A stretch of 64,000 bases of DNA from Ambrosia x helenae (GCA_030844895.1 JAUTDX010000416.1:1-64000); one strand, 5' to 3'. Shown: positions 10,653 through 23,732, counted from the stretch's first letter. Numbers and translations: made by a program. The notes: generated from the sequence alone by a model not told the origin.

Positions 10653-13600
10653 TTGATTAGACTATGAAAAAAATGGGTTCTATTCTATCTAGTAGAGTCA
10701 ACAGAATGGAGTTCCTTATTTGTAACTCAATCAACGCAATGCCCGTAAAAAATGAGTAGAAGTAGAGAGAGTTTCTCCATCCTTTAACAAACTAAATTTT
10801 TTTATTAATATGGGTATATCAAATGTTGTATTTTTTTATAGTTTGATTCCTAAATACTCGTCGGTGATATAACTAACATATATCGTATTTTATATACGTC
10901 CAACAGTAACTGTGTAGTTGAAGGGAAGCATCATATATACAAAAGTGGAGATGGGAAAAAGAGTGGATATAAAAAGCAAAGGCTGCAGGCTTCGCCTCCT
11001 GGCAACGTTGCTATCCCTTTAAGAATCAACATCCATACCAAAGTAGCTGCCAATTATCTGTATTTTGTTTTGGTTCACTAAAAAAATACGAACTTATTTA
11101 TTAATTATCATATAAAATAAAAAGATAAAAAAATAAAATAAAAATTAAGCTATTAATGAAAGATGTATATCAAAACTAATTGCATAGGATTTACAATTGA
11201 CATATAAATAACAACATAAACATTATTACAATATAGTTTTATGTTTCTTTAAAAGATGTCAACTAAAACATGTCCTTTGGTTGATGGTAGTAAGGAGCTA
11301 AATAAGGTTTTGTTTTTTGAAATAGTGAGTGTTCGACGTAACTAGGAGTAGAGTTATAGAGTGTGTGAGAAATCGTTAAAAAGGTAAAATATTTAGTTAT
11401 TTGTTTTTTCTAACCAGGTTCGAACCCGTGTAAATAAATGGTTAATTATTAATTACAATTTAAGAAAAAACAATATTTTGAGATAAGGTATGACTTAGTT
11501 TTTTCATAACTTTTTAATTAATAGATGGATTATGAATTAGTGAAATAAAAGAAACGGAAAAAAAAAAACTTAGGCTCATAGAATTGTAACACTATGGCAT
11601 AAATAGTTACTTATTTATTGTGTATAGATTAGTTTTCTATTTAATTGTTTTTTTATTTGTGTATTGAAACAATATACAATAGACGATTATAGCATAAAAT
11701 AAAAATGGGTATATATGAAATGAACGGTATGTTTGTGTTAATTATTATATAAAGAAAGATGTGAGACTATAGATCAAGGATATAAAATTTAAATGGAGGA
11801 CATGTGAATATGCTACTTGTACTTGAATAAAAATATTAGTCTTTTTAGTTTTGTTTCCCACTTGTTATATTAGTATTATAGATTATATAAAAGTATCAAA
11901 CTTATAATTGAAAGTTGAAACATTGCCTCCTCCAACCTTCCTTACCACATGCATCGACTTGTAAGTTAGAACACCAAAACTCACATCGACTGAAACGAGT
12001 GCATCTGTATGTAGTACAACTCCTAGCTACATGATCTTTAAATTAACCTTGATGATTTATGTTCGCATAATAAAGGCATTTATTTGAAGGCAACCTAAAT
12101 CATTCTTGCTTAGGTTTAACCTTAGCTCTCTATATGAATTAAATAAACTTCACTACTAATAATCACTCTATGATGGATCCATCACTTGTTTCACAAAAAT
12201 ATGAAAATTTAACTATTTCGCCCCTTGAATTTACACCCTAGTATGATTATAAAAAAACTATGTTCTCTTATGTTTAAATATATCAAATACTATACCTTAC
12301 TATTTAAAAGAGTAATAATCATACGTCTATACATTTTGACTCTTTTAAGTATTGTTATTTAACCTATATGGGGATAACTCACTTGGTACATGCATATACC
12401 TCTTATAGAAGAGGTCTCAGGTGCAAACATAGGCAATGGAGATAGTTTAGGATTACTGCTGTAAAGGAGTAACATTTGTTGTTAAAAAATATTGTCCAAG
12501 TGAACATTTCTTAAATCCAAACGATCTTTTCGTAAGCGTTTGCCTCCAATCCAATCGGTGTTCTTTGAATTTGAATTAGGTCATATATTATTAATTACAT
12601 GTTTTTATGGTTTAGAAAAAATCATTTTATTTGTAATGTATGAGGCGATGGTCTAGTGGTTTAAGTCTTAGGAAAAAACGTAAAGTGGTATAAAACTATT
12701 AACATAATATATAATACGAATTTGGAGAAAAAGACAAAAAGGCCAAAGACTAAATTTGTAGAATTATTATGTTTAAAAAGTGGGATTTGATATGCGAAAG
12801 TGGGGTTGTTCCCTAACTAACAAAGTAGACTTTAATTTCATAACGAGATGGTCAAACTAAACTAATTGTGGGATTAAGATGACTCACATGTTCCAAATCA
12901 TAAACACATGATGATATAGACACTAATTCATGCTTTGCTTGTTTATGCCATGTCACAATTATGTTGACCCTTTACCAAATCCCTTAAATATATCCGAATA
13001 TTTATTAACTTTTAAAGTCTATTTTACATTATGCTTTTTAAAGTTTGATTTAACAGTTAACATCACAACCATGAAGTATAAGTGAGATGCATTTACACAA
13101 CTTAGGGACTGTGTGGCAATCTCTGCATTACTAAGTGATGAGCCATTAAGAAGTTTGATTATGTAAGAGACTCTGAACCAGTAAGAGGAATGAATTGGTT
13201 CTGCTTGACTTGGTGGTGGTTTGAGGAGGTGGTTCGTGAGTTATTAACTGAGGGTTATGAAAACAAGTGAATGGATAAAGAGGTAAAAATTTCATTCAAC
13301 ATTCTTTTAAAACTTAATGGATAAGAGGTTTAATGACCGATTTAAAGATATCTTGTTAGTGAACCAAACACACTTAATAATGTTTGATTTAAAGGTAGAC
13401 TCTTAATCAAATCATTAAGAGGGTACATAACAACTCATTAGGGTACGAGAGCACAAACCAAAGTGTCCAATTTTGCTAGAACTGAATAAATTGTTGCACC
13501 TTATTTTTATTGATTTTCATCTAAAAAACACTAAAATACCTAGGGTGGTGTGGGAGAAGTATCCAATTCACTTTACCCACTCCCACCTCACGTTTCACAA

Positions 13601-14274
13601 ACCGACGCTACCGAAGTATCCGATGTACCCAAATGCACTACCCGAGCTACGTCCCGAGTGGCCTTAAGTTCTTTTTTTCCGTTTTGTCAAAACTTAATTT
13701 CTTCTATGCCTTTGTATAATTTCTTTTACTTATCATAACGCTTTACTTTCTTTTATTTATTACTATGTTAGAAATCTATGTAAGGTATGAGACTGAATTA
13801 ATTAGTTACTAAAAATTACGATTTAACAGGAGAGACAAACGAAAAGTATGATTATTATTTTAAAGAAGAGAGAAACGAGTATTTATATCGTAGGATGTTA
13901 CATGTATTTTTATTTCATAATTGGTTATAACATTTATTTTAGAGTAAATTACTATTTGAGTCCCTGTGTTATGGTGGTTTTAACTACTTGAATCCAAAAT
14001 GAAAATGTTTAACTATCTGATCACCTGATTTTTCAATTTGTAACCATTTGAGTCCAATTTACTAACTTTGTTAGATTTTCTCAGTTAGTTTTCAGAAAAT
14101 GACTAAAATACCCTTATTTATATTTTATTGTTATTATTATTATATTATATTATATTATATATACAAACACACATACATACATACATATATATCACATATA
14201 TGCACACACAGAATAAAACCCCCAAGAACCACCATTATCACCACCCCTGCACCACCAACGACGCCACTACAAAT
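10653..14274. other. Long AT-rich intergenic region, no gene
   Basis: No supported gene in 3.6 kb. Degenerate tRNA-like stretches occur near 12370-12440 (GGTCTCAGGTGCAAAC) and 12640-12670 (GGTCTAGTGGTTTAAG), probably eroded SINEs. From 13107 to 13450 there is a degraded relative of the GGGGCTGTTTGG hAT MITE (GGGACTGTGTGGCAA, repeated ATTAAGAG motifs). A TA-rich microsatellite with ACATACATACATACAT lies at 14140-14185. Short open frames here show no conserved content. Confidence 0.5.
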
Positions 14275-15984
14275 TGTAACACCCCAAAACCATTCGTTTC
14301 GTCTAATTACGCCATTAGGCGTGATTAGCGAAACAATAAAACGAGACTCGATCAATAGGAACTTGGGTTATGTTCTATTATGAAAACAAGCTAATGAATG
14401 TTATTATCTATGTAACGGAAATAATATTAGAAGCTAGCTTGGTACATTAAGTTTTAATAGCAAAATGAACCGAGACTAAACTTGAGGGACCATAGTTGCC
14501 TAAATGATAAACTTGGTTTTATCATTATGAAATTTAAAAGAAAAAAAATAATAACACACACACACTTGGTGTGTCATGAAAATCATCAGGAGACAAGTCT
14601 CCTTTGCCTACAACCCTAATCAACAAGAACAAGCCCAATCAAGGCCAAAATCAAAGGGGTTCTTCTTGCATGAGCCCTAAAACGAATCACCCAAGTTTGA
14701 TAAACGCAAAAGTAACTTTTATTTGCCTTAATTTGATGATTTTATTCAAGCTTGAAGTGGGTAAAAATCTTTGGTTGGTTACAAAACGTGAGATTATTAG
14801 TTGTTAGAGGTTTCTCTAGCTTTAGGGAGCCTTAATCATACCTAAATTGCTTATGAATCACATTCTTCATGTATGTTTGATTCTAGTCATATGGTTATGC
14901 TAATATGTGAAAATTGGGGTTTAACTTCTAGGTTGAAACCCTCAATGTTTAATGATTTAGTTAACTCTTAGGAGTTTTCTTAATGAGGAATTTAGGCTAA
15001 AAAGTCTAAATAACATGATATGATGATTATTAGGTAGATGGGTATGTTTTGATAAACTTAAACTCATGAACATCAATTGAATTGGTGAGTGCACACCAAG
15101 TGTTTGATAAAATGCTTGAATGAAGAAATAAATGTGTAAACATGTATAAACATGAATACTTGAAATGTGAGGTTGAGCTAGAGGTAAAATGAACACATGA
15201 ATGCCATGGATAATGAAAGAAATCCATATAATGTATTCTAACAAAACAAGGTTTAGCATGTCCCTAAGTTAGGTACAAGAACTAGGGATACAAACGGGTC
15301 AAACGGATGCAAGCTCAATGCGCTTGGAAGCAAGAATGGATATGAGGTAAGTTTTACTTACACCAATGTACTATAACATAGCTTAATTGTTATAAACATT
15401 AGTTTAAATCTTGAGTGTGAATTAAAGATAAACCCCAAGGGTTAGAATCTATTAAGTAGGCCGCCTTATGTGCACTCAATACAAAATGTGGGTTATGATC
15501 TTAATCGAGATAATGAGTTATGACCAAATGGAGAAATCCATCAAACGTGTCAACTAATAAAGATATGTGAGAAATGAAGTTTTAAACCAAATTAAATCAA
15601 TTGAATGAAGTCGTTAAGCATGATGTTAAATGGGTCAAGTTTGTGTCACTTGAACCATAGATAAAAACTTGGGTAACATAGTATTATGAACTATGAGTCT
15701 AAACGGGTCAAGTGGCAAGTTATTGCCATTTGAGTTCCGAGAAATTAATGTTGTCTATTGAGAAAACATACATGTAAATGCATTTGCGCGTGCATGCTCG
15801 ATGTTAAGAATCATGGAGGATAAACACAAGGTATGGATATAGGTCGAGGCCACCCGGTAAGTCCGTAGTCAAATAAACGCCTTCGGGCGAAGCAACATAG
15901 GTGATAAAAGTAATCACATGAAGTGTGGGTGCTAATCAAGTAAGTTAAGAATCATGGAGGATAAACACAAGGTATGGATATGGC
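14275..15984 (+). mobile_element. LTR-like retroelement remnant starting TGTAACACCC
   Basis: The left edge TGTAACACCCCAAAACC is the usual start of many plant Ty3/gypsy LTRs. The downstream sequence has the long non-coding character of such LTRs, including GGCCACCCGGTAAGTCCGTAG near 15850. I cannot see the matching right end or a partner LTR. A 38-bp segment (GTTAAGAATCATGGAGGATA and onward) occurs twice, at about 15804 and 15946, and the second copy abuts the gag remnant at 15985. Confidence 0.35.
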
Positions 15985-16557
15985 TCGAATAGCCTTAAGG
16001 AAATTTTCATCTAATTCAGACTCTGAAGGTTCCATTTCATTCAGAACAGCCTCGGGATGTCTCCACACAGGCTTGAAAGGAAAGATGGATTCAGAAACCC
16101 AGAAAAATCTTGTTTTCCATTGACCAACAGTAGTCACATGAGAAGAAAGTAAATTGGTTTCAACCTGAGACCCTTCAAAGGTTTACAAATCGCCATTTTT
16201 GGCAAGACGAAAGAAACGCCTAAACATGAGAAGGGTCGGATCATAACCAAGGGCTCTACATAAGATTTCAAAGTCTAATACACGACCAACCCCATGTGGA
16301 TGAATTTGACCCAAGGAAACCCTATAATACTCAAGCACATTTAACAGGAAGATAGAAAACGGATGGCGAAGATTAGAAAATTCAAAGTGGCGGCAGTACA
16401 AAGCAATCGAACCACTAGGACAACGAGAAACTGGGTCCGTAAGACCAGGAGCAACAGGATTGAAGGACAGATCAATGTCCCATTCCAAGCAAAACGCTTC
16501 AACTTCCTCTTGTGTAAGGGAAGAAAAAGTCACAGACATGTTCTTCTTCGCACCCAT
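15952..16557 (-). pseudogene. Gypsy-type retroelement N-terminal ORF remnant
   Basis: The minus-strand protein begins MGAKKNMSVTFSSLTQEEVE and includes LGYDPTLLMFRRFFRLAKNG. After an in-frame TAA (about 16180) it continues TTVGQWKTRFFWVSESIFPF and AVLNEMEPSESELDENFLKA. This matches the domain annotated as 'putative gypsy type transposon' in plants. The similarity stops near 15985, where other DNA takes over. Upstream on the minus strand (16558-16760) is a plausible leader with a GT donor. The piece is broken and truncated, with no protease, RT or integrase nearby. Confidence 0.7.
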
Positions 16558-16959
16558 AATGTTTCGAAGGATGATCAGAGCAACAAAATTAAAGAAAAAA
16601 GACTAACCTGATTGTTGCAAAGTGGAAACCCTAAGAAATTTGGGAGAAACCGTTGGAGAAGAAGAAAAGAGTAAAGTGTAAATGTGTGGTGTAAAAAAGA
16701 AAAACCACCTTATAACCGTTATAAAATAAGCCCCGCTTACGGCTGTGCACATATAATGTATATATGTGTGGCCCTCAGGGGGCAAATGTAAAGTTGCACT
16801 AATTTTAAAGTTATTTTATTAATTTCGTGAAAATAACGTTAAAAACGACGGATCGTTAATCATGCATCATGTGGTGGCGTTGATAGCGAAAAGACAAGGG
16901 GTTACATGCACCAATCTGGCTTGTCCCGATTGCGAAGTGTTATGTGCCTTATGTCCAAT

Positions 16960-17115
16960 GCTTGACACAAAACCACTATCGAGTCGAGGGTCTCACTGGA
17001 AGCAACCTCTCTATTCCCACGGGGTAGAGGTAAGGCTGTCTACATCTTACCCTCCTCAGACCCTACCTTAGCTTTGCTATTGGTGGGATTAACTGAGTAT
17101 GATGATGTTGATAAT
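16960..17115 (+). repeat. SINE-like short interspersed repeat
   Basis: The stretch contains AAGCAACCTCTCTATTCCCA, GGGGTAGAGGTAAGGCTGTC, TACATCTTACCCTCCTCAGA and TGGTGGGATTAACTGAGTAT, then a GATGATGTTGATAATAA tail. I recognise this order from a widespread plant SINE whose 3' end is a GTT-rich tail. The 5' tRNA-related part may begin near 16860 but is not clear. Confidence 0.55.
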
Positions 17116-19071
17116 AACCGTTATAAAATATTAATATAAAGCAATGATGTTTTGCATTAATACACATCCTGAATGCCTGACACCTGTCGCATCAGGAGTC
17201 AAATCAGAATTCAAAATCCAGAGAAAAGTAACCGCCCAAGCAAACTTCCAACCTTCGAACTTTAAAGCAAACACAACAACTAGCAAACAGTCAGAAGCCT
17301 TTTAGCTATGCCACAAAGATTCCTGGCTTGGGGGGCTTATGACGTGGGTAGCCTAAAGCAAATAGATTAACAAGTATCATAAAAATTATGCTTAAAGAGT
17401 TGAAAGCTATAAAGGTTCAAAGGACGGAGGAGCACAGATCAAAAGATGACCTGTCTTGTCATCTTTTTCCTCGGTCAACACAAGCAGGTATCGTATAGAC
17501 ACTGCATCGCTCGGACCGCAGGTCCAAAGCCACCCTTGGTTTAAAGTGGCATGTCCTCTTGTTGCACCATGTCTCAAGATAATATCATTTCCAAAAGAAG
17601 AAGATCATTCCTCTATAAATCAGAGATCCATTCCACAGATCTGATCATCCTTGATTATTCTTTCTTACACTCCATCTTCTATTCTTTTTGATCTTCACAC
17701 GTGAGGAGAATATCTCCATCATACTAACACACTATTTGAGTATAGAACATCATTTCTGGTCTTGAGTCATACTCAAACCAGAATTCTAACACTCTAAACA
17801 ATATTATCTTGAACCTCCTTCTACGTTTTGCAACGTAGGAGGACACCACGACCTGCGTTAGGCAGATTGAAACCCTTTAACCTTTTAACCCTTCCTAAGA
17901 CTCAAAACTAACGTTAGACCCTTATTTGTTGTAGCAACAACACAAAAACGAGTATTCATACACCATGGAGATGCTCTCCATATACATCTTTTTAACGTCG
18001 TTTGTATTCGACATGTTCCCTTTCTTTTCTGCAGATTGCAAGGAATTCTTTCAAATCGAAATTATTGGTTGACCCAGGAATAATTCATGGTGCATTAAAA
18101 TAATGGAAAGTATTAGTTTTTTTTTTTAAATAGTACCATACATTTTCTTCTATGAGTGAAATATTAAATTAAATAACTTTTTTATTAACAATGAATATAT
18201 ATAACCTTTTATATTCACAAATAGTTGATTAGTAGTAAATCATCGTTATTGTATTAAATACCGTAGAAGATTTAAAAGCATTATGATTATTTGTAACTTA
18301 ATTTTTGAGAGATCAAATGTATTGATCTACAAAAGTGCCTAAAGGGTGCGTTCGATACATTTAAAATAGAAAACTAAATTGTATAGATAATCAGAAGTTG
18401 CAAGGATGAAAAATATTTTGTATGGAATGAAGACGGTACACAATTAGGGTACAAATAGGATACATAAAAGGCAAATGTGCATGATATGATGAATGACAAT
18501 TCGTGAGTCACGATCAGTAGTCTCCTGTGTTATAATCATAGATAATTATATAATTATGACATTAGCTTTTCTCAATGGAAAGTTAGTATACATGATGTGT
18601 TTTTTTTATCTCGAACATCAACTATGTTATATCTCAAATAACTATTATATCCCGGGAGCCGAGATAGACAAATCTAATATGAATGGACAAAATGTGTGTT
18701 ACGGTGTAATACAGAAATTAATGTACTATAATATGATAAAACAATAATTTTAATCATGCACTATACCTTGAAAGTTGGGATCATTGTTGGGAATTTTTAA
18801 AGTACAGATTATTGCCGGCCAAAGGGTGAAAGTTTGGATTTTTAAAATCCAATACCCCCTAAAAGTTATATAAAAAGGAACCGACTGACAAAAACAAAGA
18901 CAAAAATTAGTTACATAAATATATTTCAATGGGTTCGAACAGAAACCAAGACTGAATGCGATTGTGGAGACCGATTTACAGTTTATGGAGCACAACTTCG
19001 TCTGTTAGCGAATATTTGATTACGTTATACATGTATGCATGTGTGTTAGTAGCATTAGAGTACATGGAGTT
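17116..19071. other. Intergenic; possible LTR fragment at 17150-18075
   Basis: No gene. The part from 17400 to 18075 has LTR-like traits on the plus strand: a possible TATA signal CTCTATAAATCAGAG near 17612, then a CT-rich leader. No paired LTR or coding domain is visible. From 18076 on it is AT-rich spacer with short chance frames. Confidence 0.3.
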
Positions 19072-19332
19072 ATGGGCATGAGTAATGGTCTTCCACATAG
19101 GCGCCACGTAGACTTTGAGGGCTTGGCCCTCTAAGCCTCCACATCACAAAATGGGAGGGATGATGTTGTGGGCAAAGGGTAATGCCAAAACCCCAAAAAA
19201 TGAAGTTGGTGAAGAGTCTCAATGCCCGTGGAGATCCCATTTGTGGAATGCCAAAGTGAAAAAGGGACGGGGTGGTATGGGTGGCGTGGAGGGTTTGCCC
19301 TCCCCTCTCCACGCTGCCACTCCGTATGTTCT
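19072..19332. mobile_element. Probable Harbinger-like MITE
   Basis: The element is GC-richer than its flanks. The left end (TTA, then GGGCATGAGTAATGG) and right end (reverse complement GAACATACGGAGTGG, then TAA) are imperfect inverted repeats. TTA sits at both outer edges, as Harbinger insertions produce. The interior repeats GGTGGCGTGGAGGGTTTGCC-like motifs and encodes nothing recognisable. Confidence 0.4.
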
Positions 19333-19520
19333 TAAAAAGATTGTTATTTTAAGGTTTAACTTGAGATTTCATAAATCACAAATTAAAATATCTTAAAAAT
19401 CTAAAAAATAAACTGAAAGAAAACAAAAACAACGTTTACTTGATCAAAATGAGACTATGTCCTGATTTCTTGGTCAATCTAAGGTTGACTAAATAGTCAA
19501 CGAGAAAAGGAATTTCATGA

Positions 19521-21076
19521 TCAGTTCAGCTCCTGGAACTCCATCACCTACAACAGTCAAATACAAACGTTAAGTAGCAATTTTGATGTTTGTAATATTC
19601 TCATTATGATTGATGATGTTATCTTGTTGATACTATTTAACAAAGATAGAAAACAGTTGACTTTTTTGGTCAAATAAGTTGGTTTTGTATTCAAATTTTG
19701 GCATGCAAATGTACAAAAATGTTGTAAATGAAGGTGCTGCGCTAAATGATGTAAAACGGAGTAAAGAAAATGTAGCTTTGAATCTAAAAAACGAAAGAAA
19801 GTTAAGTCATTTTGGAATGTAAGATGGAACCATTTGACCACAAAAGTCAAAATGTTTAACAAGTTATAAACAAGATATGAACAAAATGTTTTACCTTTAA
19901 ACAACTAGGACATAATGTGCTTCTCTCTTGCCAATCATATATACAACCAAGATGATAATGGTGTGAGCATTTAGTTGTAATCCTCGGGTTTTCATTGGTA
20001 TATCCTGCAACCAAATACGTTTCAATACATAAATAGATGATTATCGTGTTATATAACACCCATTGGATGTCCTTGAGAGGACATTTTGGTGGTTAAGTGT
20101 TGTACTCCATAACCAAAAGGTTGAGAGTTGATTTATTTATTCGAAAAAAAAGTATGACATCCATTACGCTCTGTTCCAGAGTTTCATTAAAGAAGGGAAG
20201 AGAAAGGATCTCCCTCCTCTTCCTTTCTCTCCAATTCCTTCCATATTGGAAAGATTGGAAATCAGCCTAAAAACCCCTTTATTATCCCTCCCATTCCCTC
20301 CCTTTCCCTCCTACAAAAAACTCTGGAACACATTTTTTTCCCACTTCTTTCCTAATCCTTTCTCTTCTCTCCTTTAATGAAACTCTGGAAGAGAGTGTTA
20401 GTCCTAGTGTCCTACAATACAATATATGCATTTTGTCTTTCATACCAAAAAAAAAAAAACAATGGCTGATTACATAGAGATAACTACACTATAACATTAC
20501 ATATTTTTCACACATTTACCACTAATATAGTAAACTTTAAAAGAAAAAAAAGCATTTCCTTTACAGGTAAAAAAAAGCACCTTCAAAGCATATAGGACAT
20601 TCTTCATCTCTTGATAATGTAAAGTCATCACTTAACATAGCTTTATGAGTGCCCAACCCGGTACTTTCAAGAATGGGTTCAAGTTCAGGTTCAGGCTGAG
20701 ATTTTGGTTTGGGCACGGGTTCGGGCTGAAGTTCTGGTTTGGGCTCGGGCTCAGGTTCTTTTTGCGGATGATTTGTAGGACCTTTTTCACCGCTTCGTCT
20801 AATTGCTTCTCTTCCAAGGCCATTGTCACTCTAGGGAAAATAACAAATAGGAATTGCAAGTTAGTCAACAGAATAGATCAGACCATTGGCTGATCATAAA
20901 TGGACGTTATAGCTTATTAGAGCATTATGGACAAGTCTCAAATCAGACTTGTCACCTCAGCACGCCATTATGATGTCAGCACATACCGTGTTTGTGACAT
21001 CATCATTATGATTAGAAATAACTTCGTCTTTTTTATCGATTGTCCGCCAACGAAAACAAGCAAACAAGATTCCCAT
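19521..21076 (-). CDS. RING-H2 E3 ubiquitin ligase, small, 4 exons
   Basis: Exons: 21076-20987, 20830-20581, 20004-19895 and 19547-19521, joining in phase with GT..AG introns into 158 residues. The protein starts MGILFACFRWRTIDKK, and the Gly after Met could allow N-myristoylation. It has a proline/glutamate linker (about residues 54-82, EPEPEPKPELQPEPVPKPKS) and a C-terminal RING-H2. The zinc ligands are C108, C111, C126, H128, H131, C134, C145 and C148, with the expected W138 and a CPSC end. RING-H2 proteins recruit a ubiquitin-conjugating enzyme; the substrate is unknown. The arrangement (conserved RING split by an intron after CPICFEG, short tail VMEFQELN) matches the plant At3g02290-like group. 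An upstream ATGAAG (21219-21214) spliced to 21106 would add 12 residues in frame, so the start is uncertain. Confidence 0.85.
20166..20397. mobile_element. Foldback MITE in intron 2 of the RING-H2 gene
   Basis: Long terminal inverted repeats: left CTGTTCCAGAGTTTCATTAA then AGAAGGGAAGAGAAAGGAT. The right reverse complement is CTCTTCCAGAGTTTCATTAA then AGGAGAGAAGAGAAAGGAT. The interior is CT-rich. It belongs to the same broad family as 22547-22857. A target duplication is not clear. Confidence 0.65.
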
Positions 21077-21246
21077 GACGTTACCAAGCTTGATTGGTAT
21101 AGAGACCTGTATAATATGATTCAAGTCAGAAACATTCATGAAAAATGCATTGAAAATGATCATTCACAATGTTTTCAAACAAATTAATAACAAAATTTTC
21201 AAAGAAATCTAACCTTCATGGAGCTAAACCTTGAAGACGAAAGCAT

Positions 21247-21254
21247 TATTTATA
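21247..21254 (-). promoter_or_regulatory. TATA box candidate of the RING-H2 gene
   Basis: TATAAATA on the minus strand, about 170 bp upstream of the MGIL start and 28 bp upstream of the alternative ATGAAG. The short distance to ATGAAG supports transcription beginning around 21215-21225. Confidence 0.45.
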
Positions 21255-21739
21255 CGATTATCAGATTACGATTCTAATTTTAAATTTTATTATTCCTGTT
21301 TAATCGGCATAACTATTTCAAATGATAGTATTTTTAAATTTAGTTTCTAAATATTATTATTTTGACAAACTTATAGCAAGATTATTCACACCAAATGGGG
21401 CAGCCCATTTTAGGCAGTGGGCTTGAGTAGCACACTTACCATAGCGACGAATCAAATAAATGGTAAAAGAAACAGAATAATTGTTAAAAAAGTTAAATAT
21501 ACGCGATATATGCTAAAGTTTGTTAAGATTATCACGAAATATTATCATTCTTCTAAAAAATCTTATCTCTTAACTAGATCTATAATATAGAACATATTCT
21601 TGCAATTATGTGAGCTAAAATAATACTACCATATATTGTTTTACAATTTACACCTTGACACCTTGTTTAAAAAATAAAGCACGTACCTCTTTCAAAATTT
21701 TGGATTATATATTTCTTTGACAATAAAAATATAAAATCA

Positions 21740-21844
21740 CTAGCTTTTATCCCGGGAGTGTCCCGGGGTTGAAATATGTAATATAACATAATAAAATATC
21801 TAATATGACAACATAATTAATGATTTGTCAATACATGATTAATA

Positions 21845-21880
<36 letters not shown>

Positions 21881-22354
21881 TATTTTAAACAAATTTCTGC
21901 AATAAGTTATCATATTCAAATATAAAAAAAAGGAATCTCTGCCTATGAAGTTATGTTTATCGTTTGTGATTTATTAGTAGAGTAAAATATATTTGAAAAC
22001 AAAACCCCACAAAAATAGTTGTTTTTTTTCTCCGTTTTTATATAGCACTATGGTACTCGTTGGAAAGATAATAAAACGCTCGTTAATTTGGTGTAATTTT
22101 TTTTCTTTAAAAAATCTCGTATATAAAAGATATTAACGTTTAAAAGTTATGGGAGGAAACATTAGAGAGAAAATTTAATTTTGTTTTTAAATTCTTATCT
22201 TTTCCTAAAATAATTATAATATATATAGATTTATTAAAAAAACTCAAAAATTAAAAAATCCTACATGATGCCACGTGGCACATTCAAGTATGGGTTAAGG
22301 CCTCCATTGAATGCCACATCATCAAAGTTCAATTCTTTTATTATAAGTTATAGA
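21740..22354 (-). mobile_element. Helitron, non-autonomous, minus strand
   Basis: Read on the minus strand it starts TCTATAACTTATAATAAAAG after an A. It ends with a hairpin (CCCGGGACACTCCCGGG, plus-strand 21751-21767) and CTAG (21743-21740) before a T. The body aligns with the element at 176-974, including the shared CTCGTTAATTTGGTGTAATT and CACTATGGTACTCGT blocks. An (AAT)n tract at 21844-21886 lies inside it. No coding capacity. Confidence 0.82.
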
Positions 22355-22546
22355 TACAATTAAACCACCTATAGTTCGTGGTCACAATATTAGCGTAGTT
22401 AGTCATGCCAAGATTGGATGTAAAGCATCCACAATTTCAAATTGTCGGATTATATATTTATTGCTTGACAATAAAAGCCGACAATTAAATTAACAATAGT
22501 TTATGGTCACAGTATCACCATAATTAGTCCTACCAAGATCGGACTT

Positions 22547-22857
22547 ACGTTATGTTTCCGAGTCTCATTTAAGGAAGCAAAAGAAGAGAAAAGAAAGGAA
22601 AGTGAAAATGGTTTTTGTTCGAGAGTTTTTTCTTTAAGGAGAAAAAAAAAGGAAGGATGTGTGTTCCCTAATTTTTTTAAGAAAGAAAAAGAAGGAAAAG
22701 GGAGTGAAATAGAGAGAAAAGTAGACTAATTTTTATCCTCTCAAATTGGAGAGAAAGGAAAAGATGGGAAAAAAGAGGAAAAGAAAACAAGGGAAGGGGT
22801 GGTTTTATTTCCTTTTCTTTTCTTTTCTCTTCTTAAGTAAACTCGGAAACATAGCGT
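22547..22857. mobile_element. Foldback MITE
   Basis: Left end ACGTTATGTTTCCGAGTCTC then ATTTAAGGAAGC. Right reverse complement ACGCTATGTTTCCGAGTTTA then CTTAAGAAGAG. The interior is A/G-rich. It is related in sequence and layout to 20166-20397. No coding sequence. Confidence 0.65.
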
Positions 22858-23724
22858 TAGAGCACCCACGATGTGATGGTTTTTTACTTCGTCCGGTTCT
22901 GGTGTGACACCCAACGGACCTCGTCACTTGTCTTGACATCAATATGATGAAACTAGACGATTTGGTCAAAATCCGATACAATCTAATTGCCAAATTACAT
23001 TATCATTATATTGCAATAAAATTTGGTATTTTTAAGGCTAAACACACACCCTCTTTAAACCTACTCATAAAGGCGACCTATTATTTTTATTTGTGAACTT
23101 ATTGCCATTAGGCCGTCCGGTATACCACTTGTGACAAGTGGATTGGGAGCCACCTCGCTGTGAAAGCTGGGACCCCCCCTCCCCGTCCCAAGGATCAAGG
23201 GGATGGTTGGTACCCTGCAACCGATTGTCCCACTCCCACTATCTCTCCTCTTTGTCACTCCTTTCTAGTTTTTGTATTTTTATTGTTTAAACTAATTAAA
23301 AGTAGTGTTGGAAGTAGGAGTATAACATAAGTTCTAGGATGAAAGTGTGAGATGAGTGGATATTCTAATATGGCACCAAGTTGGCATGCTCGGAGGTAGG
23401 ATATGTATATTTTTTTTTGAAACGGCTAATTTCCTCCCCTTTTTACACATTTTCATTACACTTTTTTTCATCCATTTTTAAACACACCATTTTTTTTTGC
23501 TTCTTATGATGTTTGAACTCCTAATATCTTATTTGAAACCCCAACACCTTTACAATCACACGATAAAGGCTTGGGGACGGGTATATATTAAAGACTTAAA
23601 CTATGACATTAAGATCTTTTCCTTATACACTTAGTGGATCTAGGAAGTAGGAACATTCAACACTTGCCAATATATTTTTAAGCAAAGGACTACAACTGCA
23701 CAACTAAAATCACAATGAGCAAAG
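22858..23724. other. Intergenic, possible eroded Harbinger MITEs
   Basis: No gene. Starts resembling Harbinger termini are present (TTAGAGCACCCACGATGTGA at 22858, ATTAGGCCGTCCGGTATACC at 23106). I could not pair either with a right end. A C/G-rich patch at 23150-23235 is unexplained. Confidence 0.35.
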
Positions 23725-23732
23725 TATAAATA
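23725..23732 (+). promoter_or_regulatory. TATA box candidate
   Basis: TATAAATA located 96 bp upstream of the ATG at 23828, a normal spacing for a plant promoter with a leader of about 65 nt. Confidence 0.4.

Noticed and set aside
20632..20893. Open frames of 78 and 82 codons over the Pro/Glu region
   Set aside because: The spliced RING-H2 frame through the same bases joins in phase with both neighbours; the others are repeat shadows.
22858..23260. One or two additional Harbinger MITEs
   Set aside because: Only left-end-like motifs are visible; boundaries cannot be shown.
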